64,000 nucleotides of DNA from Candolleomyces eurysporus (lineage: Eukaryota > Basidiomycota > Agaricomycetes > Agaricales > Psathyrellaceae). The stretch covers positions 1-64,000 of the forward strand of contig JANBPK010000781.1 of assembly GCA_027579435.1 (NCBI GenBank). The letters run 5' to 3'. The notes beneath the pieces were generated by a model, which was not told the DNA's origin, made no database searches, and saw only the letters and a list, made by a program, of their open reading frames with translations. Below are positions 39,601 through 49,819 of this stretch, piece by piece. The translations under genes and the position numbers were made by a program. Every line of letters starts with the position of its first letter. Within the stretch, counting starts at the first letter, position 1.

Positions 39601-40082
39601 ATCTGGTGGACCAGAGAAGAACCATCCTGATTGTTGACACTTGAGTTGCCCAGGGTGGGGGTGTTAACAGCCATGGGAGATCCAGATCAAGAGTTGCTGA
39701 TTGGGGAGTGCTGGTTCCTATCCAAAGAAGCTGCAAGAGGTTGGAATGGTCGAAGATCAGACTTTTCGAATGCCAGAGGCATGGCATCAGGGGAGGGAAA
39801 CCGTGAAGATGCCTTTGCTGCTGGGGTCAAGGAATTCCGAGCCTTCTTCAACAGCATGTTGGCAGCTGCTGCGGTATCCAAAGCTGTTTTCTTTATGGCG
39901 TGCATGATTTGAGCGTAAAGCAGAGCCTGACCAACACTGAGGTGTCGGTGCTCAGTTCGTGCTGAGACCAAATGGCCACATCCACAGGAACATATGTAAA
40001 GCTTCCTGCTGGCACCCTCCAATGGTTCTGCATTTGCAGCTGAAGATTTTGCTGCAGATTTAGAGGATGAGGCCTGGGGCAT
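36670..40082 (-). pseudogene. tnp2/Plavaka-type transposase pseudogene
   Basis: Reading down from the ATG at 40082 (MPQASSSK): a Cys-rich YICSCGCGHLVSARTE, an acidic linker, LKHNITDAAFDDL, a CxxC-like HCLHCQE, and the main block 38955-37687 (WPILVYNLNLPPDEHF, LICVGVVPGPKKPKD, SFPLNFMHLLWENLIKNL). C-terminal pieces follow: RWERFCGKL, the TFYGQLKYVF motif and DVVDITMIQCLVA. These are hallmarks of the tnp2 family in Agaricomycete CACTA elements. Three TGA stops interrupt it (complement of 39687-39689, 38983-38985, 37687-37689). At the second and third a conserved Arg is expected, so CGA-to-TGA decay fits. There is also a frame jump near 39065. The gene is dead. Confidence 0.85.
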
Positions 40083-41641
40083 CGTATAGAAGCAGCAGTT
40101 GTAGAGGTGAAGACGGTGGGTTCCAGTGCGCGCTGCAAAGCTCTCATCCTGTGCATCATGTGACTGTGTTATGCCTAACGAGAACATGCTCTTGAGCCTA
40201 CCCCACAACTCTCATTCACCACACTATACACCACATACAATAATTTCCTGGGCATGAACATCAACTCAGGATCTCCACGATTCTGTCCAAGCTCAGACCC
40301 AGGAGAGTGGGAACTGCCTTCTCATCCTCCAACATCCTCCTTGGAACCCCCTACTCTTGTGCACCTGGCTTCTCCTCCCATACTTTCTGGCAGCTAACAT
40401 AAACTGAAGGGTGGCTGGTATTATTCTGGACAGCACGAGCACCCGCTTTCATCCCCAGCATCCGAGGTGTTCCTTCCTTCAGACCACACCCAGCTCCCAC
40501 CCTTCACATCGCCAGCCCAGGCACCAAGCAGCCAAAGCTCATCTCCTCCTGAAGGACCTTTCCAACCTCACAAGCTGAAAATTCTGTGGCAGTATTGACT
40601 GGAAAAGCTGGGCATTCCTTTTGACGAGCTCGAGAAATATGGCATTGAGGCATGTTCATAATTGATCCCTCTACAAGCAGCAGCCATCCAGGAGGGGAAT
40701 CAGCAAGCAGGTGATAGCAAAGTTCAGTGCCTTGACATTGAGCTCAAAGAGACAGCATCTACAATAAATCTTCTTTGTGCAAAGTACAGCAAGTTGCAAA
40801 AGCTTTGGAGCTTGATGTTGGAGGGTGATAAGTAGAGGGCAATAAGAAGAGGGCAATAAGAAGAGGGCAATAAGTAGAGAGTATGTAGAATTAGTGATAA
40901 AAGAGAATACAAATACAAGTCATCCTAACAGCAGTCCACAACCATTCAGGTAACGGGAGGGCCATAGAGGGCAGCAGCAAAAAAGCTCAAAGGCTCCCCA
41001 CAGCCATTCAGGAGCAGGAAAGCCTAGAGGGCTTGTGGAGAAAAGATGGCGGAAGGTGAGGATGGAGCTTGTAAATAAAAGGGAGGTGAGGACAGAAGGT
41101 GGAGGTCATTGTGGAGCCACAACAAAGATGAGGCGGTAGAGACGAGGTCAGCAGCAGAGACAAGGTTGGAGGCGGCAGCACTCGTCCTGCTAGAACCAAA
41201 TCCAGGGAAATTGGGCTCTTTGCTGGCCAAGCCTCACGAAAAGCACCAAACGGCTCAAGGGATTTGTACTGGCGGTGCGAGCACTATGAGGCTGTGCCTG
41301 AAGTCGCGACAAGTGGCCGGAGGAGGTAGGAGGAGGTTGGAAGGCAGAGGTCCAGGGCATTGGTGGGTGGCTGGAGAAGGTCATCACAACTCAGCTGGCC
41401 GAGTTTGGAGGTTGGAAGAGGGAGGTCCATTTTGTTGTCGTACTGCGCTGCCTGAAATGCGCCTGCCTCTATCTGCTACATTGGGCCAGGTGGCATTGGG
41501 TGAGTCGGACAACTTTGATGAGTTCAATTCACAGGTCAAGCCTTGCAAAAAGAATGTCGTCATCGTTGTTGCTGTCCAGGACTCGATTTCAACCAACACA
41601 ATGAGCTCAAGGAGGGCGGAGAGGGCAGAGCATGTTGACGG
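40083..41641. other. Repeat-compartment sequence, no gene supported
   Basis: Between the transposase start and the first LTR2 copy there are only low-complexity frames. It includes a 14-bp tandem repeat (40835-40876) and GGAGGAGGT-rich segments from about 41310 that resemble the minisatellite at 43.3 kb. An open frame at 41109-41663 is compositionally biased and runs into the LTR. Confidence 0.5.
40835..40876. repeat. 14-bp tandem repeat, three copies
   Basis: The unit GAGGGCAATAAGAA starts at 40835, 40849 and 40863. The last copy differs by a single base at its end. Confidence 0.9.
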
Positions 41642-42994
41642 TGATGTGCAGGTAGCAAACTAGGGCTCTCTAACCAACAAAACTATAGAACTCAAACACA
41701 CACACACAACCACAATAACACAACACACCAAATACCTTCGTGAAGATAAAGGCGGGCAAGGGGTATAGGTAAAAGCTCTAAGTCGAGTTGACAGAGGCTT
41801 CTAGAACTCTTCTTGTACAATCGCAAGTTTGAGGGGGAGCTAAGGCTCAACCAGCAACAATAGAAATGCTTCACAAAGTGACTTTGCTAACACACGGTAA
41901 GGTTTGAGATACGACGGATAACTTCGCGAACAGAGGACACAGCCTCAAGCAACTTTAACGCAAGAACGATTCAATAAACGCAAGCGACTCGACTCTGATT
42001 GACTTCGCAAACTTAAACACTCTTTTCTCAATAACAGACAGCTCTCGTAGATTCTTGGGAACACAGTCCCAACGTGAAATACAAACGTTAGCTACCCGCT
42101 AATGATAATACAAATAAAACAGAGACGTATATATATGTAATTAATGTTTGGCAAACAGACAAAGAAATAAACAGATGACAGAGACAGAGAGAGATAAGAA
42201 ACACAATCACATGAGGGTATCGAAGGCTGAGAGTTGAGTCTCAAACTTTAGAACGCAGCCCAGGCTCTTCACAAACCTGTTCTGGACGCGGCTGTTATCA
42301 AGTCCGCATGGAAATTCACCGAGGATTGCTCCCAGAGAGCTCGCCCTTCCATTTGCAAACCCAATCCAATGAATTGATCCGAGTTTTTGGGTACTTGGCT
42401 CCACCAAGCCACACTGCTTCACTACTCTGCTGACTCTTTCTTTCTCTTGGCTATGGACAGGCTGACTGAGCTTCGGGTTGATGACCACATAAGCTTTAGT
42501 TGCACTTTCCGGTTTTCCGAGCAGGTTCACAAACTTCAGACTAGCTGTCCGATACTGATCACTGCTTCCGTTCCTTCCAATTCTGGTCACATCAACGCTT
42601 ATTGACTTAGCGGATTGCTCATCAATTCTCAAAGCCACTGGCTGCTTTGTGAAGTCTTCTGCTTAGCGAATGTCAGGGCGAATTCCCTTGTAATGTGCGC
42701 AACTCCCCTAGCATTGTACCTCGCCAGGTCAGGCATGCTAGTTAGACTTCGAATAGTATGACTGCATTTCAGATACGCTTGCAAGACCTTTGTGAACTTA
42801 AAGTGTCGTCGCAGAACCGTCTTACTCAACGTTCTTTCGTTTTCTAGGGCGTCTGCTTAGTTGGCAGTCAGGGTTAACTCCAACTCTTATGTTTCCCTTC
42901 CTTCAAGAAGATCTCTTTCATTATCTATGTCGACTTGCGAACTTTATGAACAGATTCGCGAATTTGAGAGGGTGTCTACGCAGACGGCATATCA
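41642..42994. mobile_element. Solo-LTR-like repeat, family LTR2, copy 1
   Basis: The repeat is 1,353 nt, starting TGATGTGCAGG and ending GGCATATCA. It is flanked on both sides by ACGG (41638-41641 and 42995-42998), a 4-bp target duplication. Copies 2 and 3 lie at 53398 and 59006. There is no coding capacity and no adjacent internal retroelement domain, so it is read as a solo LTR. It is inserted in GGAGGAGGT-rich sequence. Confidence 0.75.
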
Positions 42995-43773
42995 ACGGCA
43001 GAGCTGGAAGGCGCAGGTCTGTGTTGATGAGTGGCTGGAGGAGGTCGGAGGAGGGGCAGAGCGTGTTTGTAGTCGTGCTGGCAGGCGGCTATGCTGCATC
43101 TCGGCTCTGGGTTGGCTCCAGGGTCAAGCAACGGGGTGGCCAGAGGTTGAGAGACTAATGAAAAAAAAGGAAAGAGGTTAGGCAGAGTTNAAAAAAAACA
43201 GAGGCAGGTCATATATACCTGCATAAATTGTGCACAGCCAATTCCTAGTGTTTTGACTACTGGGGGCAACATGTCCAATGTTGCTCTGATGCGACAAGCG
43301 GTTGGAGGAGGTTGGAGGAGGTCGTTGTGCTGGAAGCCAGAGGTCCAGGGCGTTGATGAGTGGCCGGAGGAGGTTGGAGAAAGTCGGAGGAGGTTGGGGG
43401 AGGTTGAAGGAGACTGGAGGAGGTCGGAGGAGGTTGGGGGAGGTTGAAGGAGGTTGGAGGAGGTTGAAGGAGGTTGAAGGAGGTTGGAGGAGGTTCAAGG
43501 AGGTTGGAGAAGGTTCAAGGAAGGCGGAGGCCATCGCGTAGCCGTAGCCCTAACCCTAGTCAAGAACATTCTCAACAGCAACCGATTGCGCACTGTGCAG
43601 TGGCTTCCAAGTGATGGGCGCACCTAGGTGATACTGGGTGAGTCAGATGACTTTGACAAGTTTGATTCATGGGTCAAGCCTCACAAAAGGAGTGCTGTCG
43701 TTGTTGTCCGGTGAGCAATGGGGTGGCCAGAGGTTGGAGGAGGGCAGAGAGGGAAGAGGAAGGGAGGAAGCGC
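42995..43773. repeat. GGAGGAGGTTG minisatellite region
   Basis: The stretch about 43295-43525 is a purine-rich minisatellite of GGAGGAGGTTGGAGGAGGTCGG and GGAGGTTGAAGG units of about 12 nt. Similar sequence flanks it at 43020-43060 and 43720-43760 and reappears at 41310-41430 and 45075-45100, so LTRs seem to have split one larger tract. A TGACTTTGA...GGTCAAGCC segment at about 43640 also has a copy at about 41500. Confidence 0.75.
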
Positions 43774-45041
43774 TGAAGTGATCTAGAATGGCGAGACTAC
43801 TAACACACAAACGAACACCTAGCACTAACTCCAAGTTGAGCCATGCGAGGTAAGTAGTATGTATAAACCTTTTGTAGTCGTGCCGCACCAAAATCTGGGG
43901 TGCGAGTATGGGGGGTAGTGTAGAGTATTAAGAATTTACAAGTTCTCTCTCTTGTGCCCACTAGTTCCAAGTAATCACACAGTTAACCTTAAGGTTACTT
44001 CTTTATAGCTTTGATCTTTCCTTTACTTAGTATCATGCCACGCAAGATAAAAGTCACAAAACCAGTCAATTGCAAACGCAAAGTAAACACAAATAAAACA
44101 GCAGTAATTCTCTGGGGNAAAAACTATGCTAAGAGAGTCCAATATATATACTATCTGGAGCCACGCAATCACTGGAGTAGGGTAAATAGGTGTACACAAG
44201 ATTTATAAATAAAGAGAGTCCAGGCCCCAGCTAGAGAGAGAGATAAAGAGATAAAAAGAGGGTATTGGATACGCCAAGGTGCTGCCGCACCACTCCTGCG
44301 CTCGTGCCGTGACTATTAATAGATTCTTGTTGCCTTTTCTAGTATGCCGAGCGGTATGCCGAAGTTGATCGAGGGTGGTCGGGCTACAGTTATTCCAACC
44401 GCCACCTTGGTGTGCCTATGCTTGAGCCACGTGAGGAGGAGTTGGACCTCTGTCAATTGAATAGATTTATCTTGGCAAGTCCCTGGTGACCGTCCTCCAG
44501 GTTATCTCTTTCCGTGAACGACTTTTCCTTTCAGAGTACTTTCGAGCTCCTTTCTTGTGCCGCGCCAACCATCATGCCGTCTGATGTGCCAAAACCTTGC
44601 CGCGCATCTCTTTACGTACTTAGGGACTCGCCCCACTGCTCTAGCACTGAATATACTCCATTAATGTGAGGCCGCGCAAGAGGGTAGGTACCTTGAGTGC
44701 CTAGGAAATCACCTCTATTGCTTTAGTAGTGAGATTGAGCCTTTCAGCTGCAGGGTAGGCCGTTTAATCTGAAGCGGCGCCAACTGGCTAGCTTACTAAA
44801 CCCTAATCTTGGGTATATGGCAGGCGCACCTCTAAGTCGGCAGTCCTCAAGTAGACTCCAACTCTTGTGAACCCAAGAGTAACGCACTCTTTCATTATCC
44901 TTTGTGCTGCGCGAGTTATCTTAAGACTGGAAAGGTTTTGTAACATAGATCTTAGATAGACACAACTGTTAATTGAATTATAAACGATATATTCAATAAA
45001 CTTGGGTATTTATTCGCGAAAAAGCGAATACGGTCGTATCA
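43774..45041 (-). mobile_element. Solo-LTR-like repeat, family LTR1, inverted copy C
   Basis: Read on the minus strand, the element begins TGATACGACCG at 45041, the first 11 bases of copy B, and ends near 43774. It is 1,268 nt, close to copy B's 1,272. Internal blocks are diverged but colinear (GTATTAAGAA and GGGGGTAGTG against the complement of the copy B end). The flanks GCGC (left) and GCGT (right) may be a mutated 4-bp duplication. The left boundary is less certain than the right. Confidence 0.6.
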
Positions 45042-45121
45042 GCGTGTTCTCAGTGCCATGCAAGTCAGTGACATCAGAGGAAGGTAGAGAAGGTGAGGGC
45101 AGAGTGTGTCTGTAGTTGCAC

Positions 45122-46362
45122 TGATACAACCACATCTGTTTTAGCAAATTATAGTTCAATTTTCGCAATAATAAACTACAAAGTTGACACGGTCTGACTC
45201 TCTAAGTACAAGAAAGACTATGCTATCGATAAGGTTCACGTGGCTTGAGGAGGAAAAGAGAGCTAGTACTATCTGCTCTAGGGACATGAGAGCTGAAGCT
45301 ACTCGAGGCTGTCAGTTTGAAGCCGCCCCAGTTGTATTATACCCCGACTGGAGAAGCTACTTTAGTTGACGCTGTGCTAAAAGTCAGGTGGCTCAACTCA
45401 AGCAGCTTCAGAAAGTCTTATACCTTTTACACACAACTGCCAGGACACTCAGGCGGCATGACCAGGGAGTCTAGAAATCAGGCAGCTTCACATTAATCGA
45501 GTACAAGTGCTAGAGCGGCTCAAGGCGTCTTTCAAAACAATGAAGTCCATGGTGAGTGGTGTGACTGGGTGGCTGTGATAAACTCTGATGTGGCACGAGG
45601 AACTGAAGTGGCTCAAGTCCTGAGTCAAAGGAATGACCAGACTGACTGTTGGCATCAGGAGAAAAGGTGCAGGTGACTCAGGGTGAGGCAACTGTACCTG
45701 TCCAAGCAGCTGGAGATTAGCAACAAGAGCAGGGGACACAGAGCAAGGATGCCTGTCCACTCTTGATCATCAGTCGGCATCTCATGTGGCTTCACCAGAA
45801 AGGAAATGGTGATCTAAATTTGGCATTCAGAGGCGAGCCTGACTCGCATGGCTACAATCTTGGCACGGCCTCTACCAATACCCAGTTCTATTTTCCCTCT
45901 ATCTCTTGCTTGGACTCTTACTATTGGTTAGTTGCTTATCTATCACATGTGTTTCTCTCTGTCTATTTTTATATGGCTCGAGCGGCATCATCGTATCATT
46001 GTTGNTTTTTATCTTTACTTGTGTTTATCAGTGAATCTATCAAGTCTTTCTGCTCATACTTCACACAGCGTAAACTATCAGTTATCTTGGAACTTTAGGA
46101 ACTTAAGCAGTCATAAGGATTGACTACTTGGGAATTGGAATCTTACTAGCTGTACACTAGGGTACTTCTAGTTCTGTGGAGAGTAACTACAAGAGAACTT
46201 GAGAAACCCAGTATTCTTAATTCACTCAATAACTCCCACTTACTTGCACTTTGACTTTGTGCAGCCTGACTCTCACACCGCATGACTGTACACAGCCTGT
46301 ATATAGGTTGTGGTTGGTAGTTTTGTATGTGTGTTCTGAGCTCGGCAGCACTGATCTCATCA
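45122..46362 (+). mobile_element. Solo-LTR-like repeat, family LTR1, copy A
   Basis: The repeat is 1,241 nt, from TGATACAACCAC to GATCTCATCA, and aligns end to end with copy B at 56802-58073. Many CpG sites of copy B are TpG or CpA here. No matching 4-bp flank is visible (GCAC left, CCAT right), so one side may have been rearranged. It lies 80 bp from copy C in opposite orientation. Confidence 0.75.
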
Positions 46363-47079
46363 CCATAGCCATCTACACCAAGACCAAAATGGACTCCATC
46401 TATCTTATCATCTATGTTCAAATCTATTTTGTCCTCAGCAAGGAAACCAAGATCCATCTTGGATCATTCATAGTATGCAATCTTGTTGCAGACATTATTA
46501 ACACTACACAGGGGGCTATCCTGTGTCCGCCAAGCTCTCCGGAACTCACTGCAGCGATTGCTCTCCTCAATCAGAAGTATGCCAAATGGACCCCAGAACT
46601 CCTCCAACAACTTTGGACCCTCGCCAGTCCAGAGAATCTGCCTCCCCTCATCCATTTCACTTCTTCGAGTGTTGCTCTGTTGCCTAGTGACGCTACTCCT
46701 CCTGACCTTAAGATTGCCAAGCAGAAGAGAGCCACATTGGACCCTGACTTCCCCAAACGACCCCAATGTGGCAATCCCAACACCAATGAACCCCCTAGCC
46801 CTCCAACCCTCTGAAGGAAGGCTCACCCCTCTTATCTTCAAGGAAGACTTCTCTTCCCCTTCCAAGATCAAATTCTGCTTCTGGCACCTTTGCTACCACC
46901 CATACAACAAACCCGCTTTAATCCATTGGGCTGTTTTCACTACAACTCAGGACATCCTATTCCAAGCAGCAGCCTTTCAAACCGTTCTTGGCCCGCTTAA
47001 ACTCTGCTGCAACATGGACTTGAGCAAGCCCATAACATTTAGGGCCACAGCAGTGGCATCTTTTGCTTTCGTCTGTCTT
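46363..47079. other. Unassigned repeat-compartment sequence
   Basis: A + frame at about 46480-46810 (ELLQQLWTLASPENLPP) is open but unrecognised. On the minus strand, weak similarity to the tail after the LINE RNase H region continues to about 46950. I see no supported gene. Confidence 0.35.
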
Positions 47080-47947
47080 GTGAGGTCAGTTTTTTCGTTG
47101 TGTTCCTGAAGGACGGTGAGGCCTCTTCTTGTTCTGAGGTTTGTGAGTAGGGTTCTGATCAGATCTTAGTTTGTAAAGGATCTCCAGTTTTTGTCTTCCA
47201 ACTCCAGAAGTTGGGTGGTAAGTGTTTCTATTAGGGTTGTCAAGTTAGTGTGGATGGTGATGTTATTGTTTAGGTTTTCTCATCTTATGATCCATAGGGT
47301 TCCGAGGAGGAGGGTGTTGATTATAGTGGTGTCGGTATCTTTTGGTATTCTTACAGAGTGGGTCTGGTTGCTTGGTGTGAGTATACTGTATCCTCCTTTG
47401 GCTCTGACGTTTGTGATTTCTGATGTGGTGGCTTCGAGGTAGTATTCCATCTGTGGAGGGTTTACTTTGGCAGGGTGGAGAATTTTTATCTGTTGTTCCG
47501 ACCATCTGTTTGGGTGATTTGTGAAGAGTCTGTAGCCATTCTCTTTCTTGCTGTATTGGGATAGGTCATTGTTGAAGATGTGGTCAAATTTGTCTTTCCT
47601 CAAGTTGTCTATTGCTTTCTTAGTGCCGTGTTCCATTTTGTTTAGGTCTAGAGTAGGTGCTGCAGGGTTCCATTTTGGTTTGAAAGATCTTATTTGCAGT
47701 TTTGTGGCACTTCATGGGGTCCAGGCATTCATGGGCCCTTAGCTGTTTGCAGGTTACACAGTGGCAGGTTGGGTCTTCTGTGTCTTGGTTGGGGAGTCGG
47801 TCAATTTCATGGGGGAAGTTTTCAATGAAATCTTGGAGTTGGCCAGCTCTGTGTATCTGGTGGACTTCCTGTAGGCAGCNGTATTTTTATCCCGTCGGTT
47901 GGGGGCATCTCTCATTTTCTCTCTGCCTCTGTGGTACCATACTGGTA

Positions 47948-48357
47948 AGGTAGACGACATTGACGGACAGCAAACGTCACGTGACGCCCAAATTTTGACA
48001 AAACGCGACGATGAAAGGCAAAAGGGTGGAAATCAGGAATTCCGAGACCATAGATATGTTGAACATACGTCTTCCTTTATTTCTATGCAAAAATTAGACG
48101 GATTCGCTGCAAGAGAGAGACGAAATAAGGAAAAGGGCTTCAAATATATCAAATTTTACTTATTTCTTTATTTCTCCTCCTATCGTTGATCTCTGGTCTT
48201 CTTATTCTGCATACTGCTTAATTTCACTTAACTCAACATTTCTATGGTCTCATATTCTGTATATCTAGTGTATAAAACTTGTATTCCTCCTCTCAATGTC
48301 GAAATGGACAAAAGAGGAAGTCACGTGACGTTTGCTGTTCGTCAATGTCGTCTACCT
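47948..48357. mobile_element. 410-bp MITE with TA target duplication
   Basis: Terminal inverted repeats of about 38 bp (AGGTAGACGACATTGACG...CACGTGAC) match at all but one base between 47948-47985 and 48320-48357. TA flanks both ends (47946-47947, 48358-48359). The element sits inside the LINE, interrupting the VWYH block. Size and TA duplication fit a non-autonomous Tc1/mariner-type element. There is no ORF. Confidence 0.9.
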
Positions 48358-49080
48358 TAGGTCTCTTCTGACCTGTTTGGTTACGACAAGTGGGTTGAAA
48401 GTTAGGCCATATTCTTTTGCAGCGCTAATCATTTTCTGTAGGGATAGGGGGAGGGTGCTTCAGTTAGTCTGTTTTTGTGGGCACCAAGTTTGTAGGAACA
48501 TGTTTACTGCGATTTCTTTGCTTCCAATTTGTTGGGATGCAGGGATATCATGGTATATTAACTTGTCAGCAACATATGCCCAGGTTGGCCGATTTGGAGG
48601 GTCTGCTAGGTAGGTTTTTAGTCTCATTAGGGCAATAGCCTTGTTCCTGACCTCTATGTCAAGTGTCCTTTTACCTCCTTGGTTGTAGGGCAGGGACATT
48701 CATTCTTTGTTCACCCCTGGGATGCGGCTGTTCCATATGATTTGGTTAATAATTTGATTTATTCTTTTTGTGGCCTGTTTGGGCATCCCTTGGACCATGG
48801 CTCGGTATTGGGTTCTGCCTCCTGGTTCTAGTTTGGTAAGGTAGCTACGTCCTTCTAGCGAGGGATTTGATTTGAGCCAGAAATTTACTTTGTTTTCAAG
48901 TGTTTCAATTGTGGGTGCCCATATGTGGGCATTATCTACTTTGTTCCCAACAAAAGCTCCTAGGGCCCTAATTGGTTCTCCATCTTTGGCTATGTGGATC
49001 CCATCTGGTANTTTTTTTGTTTTGGCTGTTTGGGATGATTCGGTCTCAGATGAGGTTTGCTTGGTAGTCAGGGTGGCTGA

Positions 49081-49352
49081 CACTGTGGTTTTTTATGTGT
49101 TTGTTCAATGAGCACATTTTAAGCAAATCAGATGCAAGGAATGCATTTCTTTACAGTTTGTGTTTAATGTGCCTACATTGGACACATATTGAGCAAAGTT
49201 TTAGTGGTGGCAGAAGGGGGCCAGACACATGCAATGCAAGTTTGAATTTGCCTAGCTTGAACATTTGTATTGCAAATTGTAGACAAAGTCAACCCTTGCA
49301 TTTGGTTTGCTTAAAGTGTGCTCTTTGAACAAACACATCAAAAACCACAGTG
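49081..49352. mobile_element. 272-bp inverted-repeat element (CACTGTGG ends)
   Basis: The ends CACTGTGGTTTTT at 49081 and its complement finishing at 49352 extend inward as an imperfect inverted repeat of about 55 bp (ATGTGTTTGTTCAA, GAGCACA). It is non-coding and inserted between two LINE segments. The flanks (CTGA left, CGAC right) give at most a weak 3-bp duplication, so the superfamily is undecided; CACTG ends would suit CACTA or hAT relatives. Confidence 0.75.
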
Positions 49353-49447
49353 CGACAGGGATTATTTCTGTTTTTTCTATGTTAAATTTTGCTCCAGAAG
49401 CGGAGCACCACTTTTTGAGAATGTTTTCTAGTTCATTGAAGCTATCA

Positions 49448-49819
49448 CACAGGGTTTTCTGCTTTATATTTTGAATCCAAATACATATAAAATACATAGA
49501 AAAAACACCATATATTTTTAGTGTATTTTTACAAAAAATACAGAACAAATACAAAAGATATGTATCTTCTGGAAAAAATACTGAGAAAATACTAAACTAT
49601 TATGGGTCAAAACTAAGTTCCATTGGATTGATTTTTACTCACCAGAAAAACCAATGGAACTTGACTAATGACCCATAATAGTTTGATANTTTTTCTAGAA
49701 AATACATANNTTCTGTATTTGTTCTGTATTTTTTGTAAAAATACACTAAAAATATATGGTGTATTTTCTATGTATTTTCAATGTATTTAGGCTCAAAATA
49801 TGTGTTCAAAAACCCTGTG
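49448..49819. mobile_element. AT-rich foldback element
   Basis: Two arms of about 165 nt (49448 to about 49625, and about 49654-49819) are inverted copies. They begin CACAGGGTTTT and end AAAACCCTGTG, with matched ATATTTTTAGTGTATTTTTAC and GACCCATAATAG blocks. Single Ns at 49689 and 49709-49710 lie in the right arm. It has no ORF. The LINE ends at its left edge, so it either inserted in or recombined with the LINE. Confidence 0.85.

Larger units (their letters stand above)
36423..40082 (-). mobile_element. CACTA-type (Plavaka/tnp2) transposon, degraded
   Basis: The element runs on the minus strand. The transposase pseudogene occupies about 40082-36670. Downstream of its end lies a block of CTGGGTG-like repeats ending in CACTATGAGATGCC at 36423, as expected for a CACTA terminus with subterminal repeats. 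I found no matching TAGTG end upstream of 40082, so the 5' boundary is open. Confidence 0.65.
47080..49447 (-). mobile_element. 5'-truncated LINE (reverse transcriptase to RNase H)
   Basis: From 49447 downward the minus strand encodes RT-thumb sequence (ELENILKKWCSASGAKFNIEKTEI), then LGAFVGNKVDN, TQYRAMVQGMPK and INQIIWNS, followed by LPYNQGGKRTLDIEVRN. After an inserted element come VWYHRGREK, and RNase H-like pieces (GGYSILTPSN, LELEDKNWRS, DLIRTLLTNLRTR). This order matches non-LTR retrotransposons of basidiomycetes. The upstream RT core and endonuclease are absent: the copy is cut by the inverted-repeat element at 49448. Stops and Ns break the frame, and two short elements (47948-48357 and 49081-49352) are inserted in it. 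Confidence 0.8.

Noticed and set aside
41109..41663. 184-codon + strand frame
   Set aside because: Overlaps the GGAGGA-rich low-complexity tract and runs into the LTR2 boundary; no domain or splice logic.
41697..41725. CACACACACA microsatellite at the LTR2 start as an independent feature
   Set aside because: Shared by all three LTR2 copies, so it is part of the element.
43548..43559. CCCTAACCCTAG, telomere-like motif
   Set aside because: Fewer than two full TTAGGG-type units; too short to be an interstitial telomere.
46251..46814. 187-codon + strand frame
   Set aside because: Begins inside LTR1 copy A and ends in Pro-rich sequence; no recognisable family.
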